Positions 57,608-64,000 of a stretch of 64,000 nucleotides of DNA are shown piece by piece. The DNA is taken from positions 1 to 64,000 of the forward strand of contig NZ_BMVU01000003.1 of assembly GCF_014650875.1 (NCBI RefSeq), read 5' to 3'. The DNA is from Streptomyces minutiscleroticus (GTDB taxonomy: Bacteria > Actinomycetota > Actinomycetes > Streptomycetales > Streptomycetaceae). The notes under the pieces are model-generated. The model saw only the letters and a program-made list of their open reading frames with translations. It searched no databases and was not told the DNA's origin. The first letter of the stretch is position 1. The number at the start of each line of letters is the position of its first letter. The position numbers and the translations under genes are program-made.

Positions 57608-58854
57608 GACCGCCCGCTCCCCGCGGCGCTCGTCCCGCCGTCCAGCCAGTCCAGCAGGATCTGCTCCTGACGGTGCAGGGCATGCTCCGGGACGCCCCCG
57701 CCGACGGTCATCGGGGCCTTGAAGAAGAACCCGAACTGCTCCTGCACCCCGCTCTCCCCGCGGCGCCGCGCCTCGGCCAGCAGGCGTACCAGCTCCAGCA
57801 CCAGGGGAGCCGCGAGGACGGAGTCGCGGCACAGGAAGTCGACCTTCATCTGCATCCGGCGGCCGAGGAAGCCCACGATGTCGATGTTGTCCCAGGCCTC
57901 CTTCTCGTCGCCGCGCGGCCGGTAGTACTCGATGCGGACCTTGTGGTCCTCCACCGGGTAGCCGAGCACCGAGTCGAGGACCGACTCCTTGGTGGCCGTC
58001 TTGCTGGCCAGCGAGTCGGGGTCCTCCAGCGCCCGGCCGTCGCGGTTGCCCAGCAGGTTGGTGGAGTACCAGCCCTCCACCCGCAGCGCCCGCGAGCGCA
58101 GGGCGGGCGCGAGCACCGTCTTGATCAGGGTCTGCCCGGTCTTGCCGTCCTTGCCGGCGACCGGCACGCCCCGCCGTTCCGCCAGGCGGGTCAGGGCCGG
58201 CACGCCGGCCCCCGAGCTCGGGGTGAAGTTCAGGTACGCCATGCCCTCGCTCAGGGCCGCGTAGGCGTAGAGCATGGAGGGGGTGACCGCCTCGTCGCCG
58301 TCGTCCAGCGCCGCCTCGAACGCCTCGACCGAGGCCAGGGCGGGCGACGCCGGGTCGGGCAGCCGCTCGGTCGAGGCGAGGTTGACCACCACCACCTCGT
58401 CCAGGTCCTGCTCGTCGCGGAAGCGCCGCAGGTCCTCCCGGATGCGTTCCGCCCGCTCGCGCAGGCCGTCGAACGCCACGACGTTGGCGCCGGTCACCGC
58501 GCGGCAGTAGCCGGGGTCCGCCACGGCCGGCCAGGGCCGCAGCCGCTGCAGCTGGGGGGCCACGGCCTCGATGTGGGCCGGTTCCAGGACCCCGTGCAGA
58601 TGGGCGGCCTTGGCCAGGTCGTCGGCCGACACGTCCCAGCCGCCGAACACCAGGTCCTCGTAGGGCACCAGGTCCGTGCGCGCCGCCAGCGGGAGCCCGT
58701 CCTGGCCGCAGATGCCGAGCCTGAGCAGTTCCACCCCGGCCACGGCGGTGGTGGCGACCGCTCCGCCCAGCCCCACGACGGCGGCGCCCAGCCGGTTCGC
58801 CGGGGTGCCCGCGCCCCCGGGCCGGGAAGGCCGTCCCACAGTCGGTCCGTCCAT
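57604..58854 (-). CDS. ino1: Inositol-3-phosphate synthase family protein
   Basis: 416 residues. The NAD-binding loop GLGGAVATT lies at the start. The family core is clear: NFTPSSGAGVPAL, then AGKDGKTGQTLIKTVLAP and NLLGNRDGRALED, followed by the catalytic-lysine region SLASKTATKESVLD. The enzyme turns glucose-6-phosphate into inositol-3-phosphate. The ATG at 58854 was chosen because GGAGAGAG precedes it; upstream in-frame sequence is unlike the family. It opens a nine-gene operon, so it probably supplies the cyclitol for that pathway. Since Streptomyces usually have another housekeeping copy, this one is probably specialised. Confidence 0.92.
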   Translation of the reverse strand: MDGPTVGRPSRPGGAGTPANRLGAAVVGLGGAVATTAVAGVELLRLGICGQDGLPLAARTDLVPYEDLVFGGWDVSADDLAKAAHLHGVLEPAHIEAVAPQLQRLRPWPAVADPGYCRAVTGANVVAFDGLRERAERIREDLRRFRDEQDLDEVVVVNLASTERLPDPASPALASVEAFEAALDDGDEAVTPSMLYAYAALSEGMAYLNFTPSSGAGVPALTRLAERRGVPVAGKDGKTGQTLIKTVLAPALRSRALRVEGWYSTNLLGNRDGRALEDPDSLASKTATKESVLDSVLGYPVEDHKVRIEYYRPRGDEKEAWDNIDIVGFLGRRMQMKVDFLCRDSVLAAPLVLELVRLLAEARRRGESGVQEQFGFFFKAPMTVGGGVPEHALHRQEQILLDWLDGGTSAAGSGRS

Positions 58855-59283
58855 CGCTCTCTCCGTTCGACTCGACCGCCGGACACGACCGGGCCCGGGT
58901 CGGGAGACGAAGGGGCGGTCGACGGCCCTGGAGCGGTCCGCAGCAGCTGTCGTTCGCGCGGCGGTACGAGCCGCCGCCGCGACACGACCAAGGCTCGGGG
59001 GAACCGCGGACCGCCGCATCCCGGAAAGCGATCACGGTTCCGGCGTTTCGTCCGCGCGCACACGGTGATGACGCGCCGGACCGCCCGCCGGCCGCCGTCT
59101 CCGGCACGCGGCGGACGGCCCGGGCGGGTGGCCGAACGGGTGAAATGTCCCGGGGGCGGCCGGGCGGCGCGGGCGGCCGTCCGGGGAGCCCGGGACGCCG
59201 GTGCCCTTCATCGACTGCGGGGCCGGGTCACGGCACCCGCCCGCCGGACCACCGCCACCGCTCCGCCCCTGGCGCCGGCCGGG
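58855..59283. promoter_or_regulatory. Intergenic region upstream of the inositol/YcaO operon
   Basis: About 430 bases between the end of the gas-vesicle operon and the inositol-phosphate synthase gene. It must hold the promoter of the nine-gene operon. I see no clear -35/-10 pair, precursor peptide gene or strong hairpin. Confidence 0.4.
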
Positions 59284-60111
59284 TCACACCCGGGCGGTCT
59301 CCGGCGTCTCGGCGAACGAGTAGGGCGGCCAGGGGCCCAGGAAGCGGATGCGGACTGCGGGCTGCTCCGCCTGGAGTTCGCTCAGAAGGGTGCCCACCGC
59401 GTCGATCTCGTCCTTGCGTACGAGGAGGGCGGCGCAGAGCACGTCGGTCTCCTGCGGGGCACGGTGGGTACGGCCGCGGTCGCGCAGGTCGTCGGCGACG
59501 GACAGCAGCCGCCCGCGGAGGCCGGCGTGCAGCGCGTCGGCGAGCCGCTCGGCCGCCTGCCTGCTCTGCTGCTCCTGCTGCTTGGCGAGCAGCCGGCGCA
59601 GGCCCGCCGAGCGGACGGCCGCCGCGTCCGCCGCGTCCGCGCCGGTGTCGTCGGCGGACAGCGCCGTACGGTCCAGGGTGATCTCCACGCGCAGTTCGCA
59701 CCGCCCGTCCAGGGCCGCCAACTGCTCGTTGATCTTCGGCGCCTGCTCGGTGACCCAGGCCGTGAGGCGCTGCTCGGCCGTCCCCGCGCCGTCGGCGGTG
59801 TCCGCGTCCCCGTCCGTGCCCGTGTCCGGGGCGTGACCGGCGACCAGGACGTTGAACGTCGTCGGCAGCAGACCGCCGGTGCGCTCCCACACGAGGGTGA
59901 CGGCCCGGCTCTGCTCGTCCACCCAGCGGCGCACCTGCTCGTCGCCGCCCTGGTAGGGGGTGGCCGGAGCGTCGTGGACCAGCGCGGCCAGGCCGGTGCC
60001 GGGCACGGACAGCAGCCGCAGGGGCAGACCGTCGATGCCCGTGACACCGTCGGCGGCCCCCGCCCGGTCGGGCAGCAGCGCGTAGACGTACAGCGCGTCG
60101 CGCTCGCTCAT
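59284..60111 (-). CDS. gvpL: Gas vesicle protein GvpL/GvpF
   Basis: 275 residues. The start ALYVYALLPDRAG and later LPTTFNVLVAG, PKINEQLAAL and the closing RIRFLGPWPPYSFAE are the GvpL/F family signatures (two domains with a central coiled coil). GvpL/F proteins are accessory parts of gas-vesicle assembly that bind GvpA-type subunits. An acidic insert (GTDGDADTADGAGTAE) interrupts the first domain. The ATG overlaps the gvpK stop (ATGA). Last gene of the four-gene operon. Confidence 0.92.
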   Translation of the reverse strand: MSERDALYVYALLPDRAGAADGVTGIDGLPLRLLSVPGTGLAALVHDAPATPYQGGDEQVRRWVDEQSRAVTLVWERTGGLLPTTFNVLVAGHAPDTGTDGDADTADGAGTAEQRLTAWVTEQAPKINEQLAALDGRCELRVEITLDRTALSADDTGADAADAAAVRSAGLRRLLAKQQEQQSRQAAERLADALHAGLRGRLLSVADDLRDRGRTHRAPQETDVLCAALLVRKDEIDAVGTLLSELQAEQPAVRIRFLGPWPPYSFAETPETARV

Positions 60112-60422
60112 GCCCCCGCCTCCTCCGCCCAGCGGCGCGGGTTGATCAGCTTGTCCACGACGTCGTCGACCACTTCGTCCAGTCCTCGGTGCAGGTCGGC
60201 CACGGAGGCGGTGATGCCGTGGTCCTCCTTGATCTGCTCCAGCGCCTCGTCCAGTTCCAGCAGGGCGTCGGCGAGGCGCTCGCTCTCCTCCAGGGTGAGG
60301 TCGCCGCCGTTGATCCGGCGCAGGGCCTGGCGTTCGAGCGCTTCCTGGATGACCTCGGTCAAGGTGAGCACCAGGGACAGCACCCCGTGCTTGAGGCTCT
60401 TCTCGTCGACGGTCAACGGCAT
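60108..60422 (-). CDS. gvpK: Gas vesicle protein GvpK
   Basis: 104 residues, the usual GvpK size. KSLKHGVLSLVLTLTEVIQE and LERQALRRINGGDLT then LTLEESERLADALLEL are family hallmarks. GvpK is an accessory protein needed for gas vesicle formation in many species. GGAGAGAAGAC stands directly before the ATG. It overlaps gvpL and lies 55 bases after the GRAM-fused gene. Confidence 0.93.
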   Translation of the reverse strand: MPLTVDEKSLKHGVLSLVLTLTEVIQEALERQALRRINGGDLTLEESERLADALLELDEALEQIKEDHGITASVADLHRGLDEVVDDVVDKLINPRRWAEEAGA

Positions 60423-60477
60423 GTCTTCTCTCCACCCTCCTGTTCCTGACGGCCCCGTCCGGGATCGCGCCGGGCGG

Positions 60478-61407
60478 TCACCCGGTCCCCATCGCCGGAC
60501 GGGCCGCCGCCAGCCGCTCGGTCCAGGCCGCCGGGTCGTCGGCGGCCAGCGTCGCCTCGCCCCCGTCCGTGGTGCGCACGACGAAGACGGTGCCCTCCCC
60601 GGCGGGCCCGTACCCGGCGGACCGCTCCACCCCGGCGATGTCCGCCATGGGCACGACCAGAGCGGGCCGGGAGTCCACGGGGGCCTTCCACACCAGGCCG
60701 GCGGCGGTGAGCCGGCCCTGCCCGCCGCGCCACAGCGGGCCGCCGCGGCGTGGCTCGTGGAACCACAGGTGCCCCTCGTGCAGCGGCTCCTCCTCGACGG
60801 CCGGCCGGAACGGGAAGGGCGTGTCGAGACGGCCCGCGCACGCGTCGGTGAGCCGCGCGTGCAGCTTCTCGGGCTCCTGCGCGGACAGCAGCGCCTCCCC
60901 GCCGTCGGCCAGGGCGACCCGCAGGCGCAGGCGCTCCTCGCCGCCGACCGTGCGCTCCGGCTCCAGCCGGGCGGCCCGTACGGCGTCCAGGTCGGCCTGC
61001 CACAGCACCTCACGGGGCTCGTCGCGCACCACGACCAGGCGCTGGTCGGTCAGGTGCACGGTGCCGGGCCGCCAGCCCGTGTAGATGCCCTCGGCCAGCA
61101 GGTGGCCGCCGCTCATCCGGCAGACGACGCTCTCGCCCTCGCGCAGGTCGAGGCCGCGGCGGCGCACGGAGCGCTCGGCCCAGGCGCGGGTGTCCTCGTC
61201 CCACTGGCGCATCATGCCGTACTCCAGCATCGTCTCCATCCCCGCGACGACGGCCCGGACGTTGACACCGATCAGGGGGATGTCGGCCACGGCGACGATG
61301 AGGTCCAGGTGCAGGACGGCGCCCTTGTTGAGCAGGACCTCCACCAGGTCGTCCAGGGTCACCCGGGGGTCCCGCGTCGGCCGCAGCGGTGCACGCTCAG
61401 CCGTCAC
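60478..61407 (-). CDS. GvpA/J-family domain fused to two GRAM/PH-like domains
   Basis: 309 residues. Residues about 15-65 form a GvpA-family subunit domain (VTLDDLVEVLLNKGAVLHLD, DIPLIGVNVRAVVAGMETM). Then comes a region with a GRAM/bacterial-PH pattern (LLAEGIYTGWRPGTVHLTDQ, RLVVVRD) and a second similar one (HLWFHEPRRGGPLW, GRLTAAGLVWKAP, VPMADIAGVE). GvpA-type domains build or contact the gas-vesicle wall; GRAM/PH domains bind lipids or proteins. The fusion suggests a shell-linked adaptor, perhaps to membranes; this is inference. The GTG start overlaps the upstream stop by 11 bases; another GTG lies 12 bases earlier. Confidence 0.85.
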   Translation of the reverse strand: MTAERAPLRPTRDPRVTLDDLVEVLLNKGAVLHLDLIVAVADIPLIGVNVRAVVAGMETMLEYGMMRQWDEDTRAWAERSVRRRGLDLREGESVVCRMSGGHLLAEGIYTGWRPGTVHLTDQRLVVVRDEPREVLWQADLDAVRAARLEPERTVGGEERLRLRVALADGGEALLSAQEPEKLHARLTDACAGRLDTPFPFRPAVEEEPLHEGHLWFHEPRRGGPLWRGGQGRLTAAGLVWKAPVDSRPALVVPMADIAGVERSAGYGPAGEGTVFVVRTTDGGEATLAADDPAAWTERLAAARPAMGTG

Positions 61408-62005
61408 GCCGCACCGCACCGCCCTCGGACTCCACGGTCTCCCCGGCCTCCTGGGACTCCTCGGCCTCCTCCGGCCCCTCGGTCCCCCTGCTCTCCTCGT
61501 CCTCCCCGGCGGTCCGGCCCCCGCCGTCCCCGGAACCGGCGGGCAGGCCCTGCCGGGACTCGTGCTCCAGCCGGGCCTGCGCGCTGCGCCAGCCGCACCA
61601 CGGGCACCACTCGTGCATCAGCTGCTGGAGGGGTGCGCGCTTGCCGCACTGCGGGCAGGTCTCCTTCTCCTCGCGCGCCTCCCGCCAGGCGGCGGTCTCC
61701 GTGTCCGTCCCCGCCGGGAACTCCAGTCCGTAACGGGCGGCCGTCTCGAACGACGCCAGCGCCGCCCGCAGGCGGATGCCCAGCAGTTCCACCCCGGCGA
61801 CGGAGACCATGATGTCGGCGTTGAGGACGAGCCCCTTGTCCAGCAGCGTCTCCACCACGTGGGCCAGGCTTCCCTCGCCGTTGCGGGTGGGCTGCAGGGG
61901 CTGGACAGACGCGCTCCCCGCACGGTTGGGCACGGCGCCCCGGCTCGCGGTGGCCGGCGGGAAGACGGCACCGGTGGCTGTGTCTCTGTCCAGGCGGTTG
62001 CTCAT
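61397..62005 (-). CDS. gvpJ: GvpA/GvpJ-family protein with C-terminal zinc ribbon
   Basis: 202 residues. A GvpA/J domain (about 42-90) reads VVETLLDKGLVLNADIMVSV then GVELLGIRLRAALASFETA, ending YGLEFPAGTD. Next is a zinc ribbon (ETCPQCGKRAPL and EWCPWCGWRSA) that ordinary GvpJ lacks, followed by an acidic tail (EDEESRGTEGPEEAEESQEA). GvpJ-type proteins form the tip or seed of gas vesicles. ATG chosen at MSNRLD; no strong ribosome site is obvious. It starts the operon. Confidence 0.85.
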   Translation of the reverse strand: MSNRLDRDTATGAVFPPATASRGAVPNRAGSASVQPLQPTRNGEGSLAHVVETLLDKGLVLNADIMVSVAGVELLGIRLRAALASFETAARYGLEFPAGTDTETAAWREAREEKETCPQCGKRAPLQQLMHEWCPWCGWRSAQARLEHESRQGLPAGSGDGGGRTAGEDEESRGTEGPEEAEESQEAGETVESEGGAVRRDG

Positions 62006-62149
62006 TCTTCGCGCGTATCCGGTTTCCCAGGGCTTACACGCGGCACCCGGCGGGGAATGCCCTCTCGCGGGCACGGCGCCCGTACGGAGGGGCGGTCGGA
62101 GGAGGGAGGCCGCGTCGGCCGGGCCCCGGCACGGGGTTTCGCCGCTCCC

Positions 62150-62235
62150 GCGGACGGGGTGGTACGGCAGAAGGGCCGGAGGGTGCGGACGGGGTGGTCG
62201 GCAGAAGGGCCGGAGGGCGCGGACGGGGCCGTACG
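62150..62235. repeat. Imperfect tandem repeat, about 35-base unit
   Basis: Copy 1 62150-62184, copy 2 62185-62218 (one base deleted and few changes), partial copy 3 62219-62235. Each starts GCGGACGGGG and copies 1-2 continue to GGCAGAAGGGCCGGAGGG. It lies between the gas-vesicle operon start and the STAS gene end, probably in the operon's promoter or leader region. Confidence 0.8.
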
Positions 62236-62288
62236 CACGGCCTGGGCGCCCCGCCGTCACACGTCGGGGCGGCGGCGCCGCGGCCGTG

Positions 62289-62783
62289 TCACACGGCCCG
62301 GCCGAGCACGGGGAGGACCTCGCTCGCGGCGCCGGCCTCCGCCGCCCCGGCCGACGCACGCGCGTGCCCGGCGTGCGCCGTGCCGAACAGCGGCCAGGCG
62401 CCGGTCAGGGTGAGGAGGCGGTCGGCGGCCGGACCGGCCGCGCCTATGGTGAGCGCCTTGCCCTGCTCGGCCGCCCAACGGTGCAGTGCCAGCAGGACGT
62501 TCAGTCCCGAGCAGTCGATGAAGGTGATGTCCTCCAGGTCCAGTTCCACGCCTCGTGGGGCACGGCGCAGGACGTCGCGGAGCGCGTGCTCCAGCACCTG
62601 CTCGGCCTGGCGGTCGATCTCGCCGCGCAGCACGACGGCCGTCGTGTCCGCTCCGGGGGCTTGGGGGCGCGTGCGGAGGGCCAGCGGGTAGGGCAGTCCG
62701 GCGCCGAGGCTGATCACCTCGGTGAGGTGCGCCGACCGTGCGTCGCGCACGGGCACGGGCGTGGCCGTCTTGTCCGTCGACAT
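62289..62783 (-). CDS. STAS-domain protein (anti-sigma factor antagonist type)
   Basis: 164 residues. The STAS core shows TAVVLRGEIDRQAEQVLE and VELDLEDITFIDCSGLNVLL, with Ser92 (CSGL) at the position phosphorylated by partner kinases in SpoIIAA-type proteins. Extra tails at both ends flank the core. Such proteins release a sigma factor by binding its anti-sigma kinase; no kinase or sigma gene is visible here. GGAGG 8 bases before the ATG and a good promoter further upstream support the start. Confidence 0.9.
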   Translation of the reverse strand: MSTDKTATPVPVRDARSAHLTEVISLGAGLPYPLALRTRPQAPGADTTAVVLRGEIDRQAEQVLEHALRDVLRRAPRGVELDLEDITFIDCSGLNVLLALHRWAAEQGKALTIGAAGPAADRLLTLTGAWPLFGTAHAGHARASAGAAEAGAASEVLPVLGRAV

Positions 62784-63215
62784 GCGTCCGTCCTCCTCTC
62801 CGTCGAGTCCTCAGCCAGGAACACGCTGAAAGATACGCGAAATATATGTCATGCATTCTGTGTCCGCCAAGGGTCCCCCCTTGTCTCGGTGCGGCACCGC
62901 CGGTCGCGCCGTCCGGCGGTGAGCGCGAGGGGGCGGGCGGCACGCAGGGGCCCGTCACGGACGCCTCGTGCGCAGGCAGACAAAAAGCAGGCCCACGGCG
63001 AGCACGCCGTCACAGCGTGTGACGGAGGGTGTGTCGGTGGTCCTGCTCTGTGAGGGGACGCCGCCTCGGACGCCGCCCCGGACGCCCGTCCGGCGTACGG
63101 GTGCGGGCCCGGCGGCCGGACGCCGGCCGGCGTCCCGCTTCGGCCGCGCTTTCGGGGCCGCGTGCGGCCCGTCCCCCTCGGGCGCGGCGCGGGCTGAGCG
63201 GGGCGGCCGGTGTCC
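62784..63215. other. Intergenic region before the STAS gene
   Basis: About 430 bases with no supported gene. It contains a marked AT-rich island at about 62825-62860, holding the promoter described separately, and otherwise GC-rich sequence between two minus-strand genes. Confidence 0.5.
62841..62870 (-). promoter_or_regulatory. Probable sigma-70-type promoter of the STAS gene
   Basis: On the minus strand TTGGCG (62870-62865), an 18-base spacer, then TATATT (62846-62841). It lies about 58 bases before the start codon in an AT-rich island that stands out from its surroundings. Confidence 0.6.
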
Positions 63216-63650
63216 CTACGGGCGGGAGGGCTTGGCGGCGACGTCCAGGTAGAAGGTGTCGATGCTGCGGACGGCCTGCTCGAACTGCTCAAGGTTGACC
63301 GGCTTGGTGACGTAGGCGTTGGCGTGGTGCTGGTACGCCCCCGAGACGTCGTCGGGCGCGGAGGACGTCGTCAGCACGACCACGGGGATGGAGCGCAGGT
63401 CCGCGTCCTCCTTGACGATCGCGAGGAACTCGCGGCCGTTCATGCGGGGCATGTTCAGGTCCAGCACGATCAGGTCGGGCCGGGAGTGGTTCGGGTCACG
63501 CAGGTACTCCAGGGCCTGGACCCCGTCGGCGACCTGGGTGAGGTTGCGGGCGCCGCGGTCCGTCAGGGCGTCCTGGATGAGCATCGCGTCGGCGATGTCG
63601 TCCTCGACCAGCAGCACGTCGTAAGGGCGGGTGGCGGCGGGGGTGGTCAT
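63216..63650 (-). CDS. Single-domain response regulator (CheY/Rcp1-like)
   Basis: 144 residues, receiver domain only. Acidic residues EDD at 16-18, phosphate-accepting Asp64 in LIVLDLNMPRMNG, Thr94/95 and Lys116 in YVTKPVN. The type (VLLVEDDIADAMLIQDAL, NGREFLAIVKED) is that of small regulators linked to phytochrome-like or hybrid kinases. There is no output domain, so it must signal by protein contact. Starts 1 base after the stop of the HTH gene, so the two are one transcript. Confidence 0.93.
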   Translation of the reverse strand: MTTPAATRPYDVLLVEDDIADAMLIQDALTDRGARNLTQVADGVQALEYLRDPNHSRPDLIVLDLNMPRMNGREFLAIVKEDADLRSIPVVVLTTSSAPDDVSGAYQHHANAYVTKPVNLEQFEQAVRSIDTFYLDVAAKPSRP

Positions 63651-63651
63651 G

Positions 63652-63975
63652 TCACGAACTCCTGGTCGAGTGGCGGGAGTGGGGGGAGACGGAGCCGCCG
63701 GCCACCAGGCCGGGCCACCGGCGCCGCGCTCCCTGGCGGCTCATGTTCGAGGCCTGGCCGATCTCCGGGTATCCGGCACCGGCCGCGGCGGCCGCTCGGG
63801 CCGCCTGGGATTCCAGCTGCTGCACAGCCTGTTCCGCGACGGTGAGGACGTACAGGCGCGCGAGCGCCCGTCTGCGGTCGGCGGCCGCCGGGTCGGCCGG
63901 GTCGGGCGCACCGGCCGAAAAACACACCGTGTCCAGCGCGATCCGGCGGGTCAGCTCGTCCACGGCCTCACTCAC
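63652..63975 (-). CDS. Small helix-turn-helix protein
   Basis: 107 residues, GTG start. The C-terminal half ([33 protein letters not shown]) predicts a helix-turn-helix as found in small Streptomyces DNA-binding proteins; the N-terminal half is helical with Ala/Arg repeats. AAGGAG lies upstream, 12 bases away. It directly precedes the response regulator gene and may be regulated with it. Function unknown. Confidence 0.65.
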   Translation of the reverse strand: MSEAVDELTRRIALDTVCFSAGAPDPADPAAADRRRALARLYVLTVAEQAVQQLESQAARAAAAAGAGYPEIGQASNMSRQGARRRWPGLVAGGSVSPHSRHSTRSS

Positions 63976-64000
63976 ATGTGCAGCGATCTCCTTCTCGGCC

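Noticed and set aside
48807..58854. Complete mycothiol biosynthesis operon
   Set aside because: GT4 and PIG-L recall MshA and MshB, but no MshC-type ligase or MshD-type acetyltransferase is present, mycothiol genes are normally scattered, and the PIG-L motif is atypical.

Overview
The window is very GC-rich, its third codon positions are almost all G or C, gene starts mix GTG with ATG, and genes often overlap by the 4 bases ATGA or GTGA. Together with a large modular type I polyketide synthase (PKS), a SapA-like secreted protein, gas-vesicle genes and rare TTA (bldA-type) leucine codons placed in regulators, this points to the chromosome of a Streptomyces or a close relative.

Bases 1-40449 look like one end of a polyketide biosynthetic gene cluster. 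A partial LAL-type regulator (1-718, minus) faces away from four collinear PKS genes (1635-31267, plus) carrying six modules: KS-AT-DH-KR-ACP | KS-AT-KR-ACP | three KS-AT-DH-KR-ACP modules on one 5152-residue protein | KS-AT-ACP-TE. Five AT domains carry the malonyl-type HAFH motif; the fourth carries the methylmalonyl-type YASH motif. No loading module is present, and the first PKS protein starts with a docking helix, so the starter must be delivered from outside the window. Read collinearly, the chain released is a beta-keto acid with a methylated conjugated triene, one hydroxyl and one further alkene. Downstream are a small PqqD-like protein, a MacB-like ABC exporter pair, a NarL-type two-component system, a type II thioesterase and an AfsR-like ATPase that lacks a DNA-binding domain. 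TTA codons occur in the LAL gene, the sensor kinase and the response regulator, so the whole regulatory layer may depend on the UUA tRNA.

Bases 40640-48774 are mixed accessory genes: an EamA-type exporter with its TetR regulator, an alpha/beta hydrolase with an Asp nucleophile, a VOC protein, a catalase-superfamily protein, a DUF305 lipoprotein, a frameshifted methyltransferase remnant, an unrecognised 513-residue protein and a SapA-like secreted protein.

Bases 48807-58854 (minus) form a tightly overlapping nine-gene operon: inositol-phosphate synthase, HD-like protein, Trm112-methyltransferase fusion, Gfo/Idh/MocA oxidoreductase, zinc-ribbon metallo-beta-lactamase, YcaO, TIM-barrel isomerase, GT4 glycosyltransferase and PIG-L deacetylase. 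This looks like a biosynthetic pathway for an inositol-derived, glycosylated and deacetylated metabolite altered by a YcaO enzyme. I do not recognise it as a characterised pathway.

Bases 59284-62005 (minus) are a reduced, non-canonical gas-vesicle operon. One GvpA/J-family protein carries a zinc ribbon, a second is fused to GRAM/PH-like domains, and GvpK and GvpL/F follow; no plain GvpA is visible. Bases 62289-63975 hold a STAS anti-sigma-antagonist-like protein, a single-domain response regulator and a small HTH protein.
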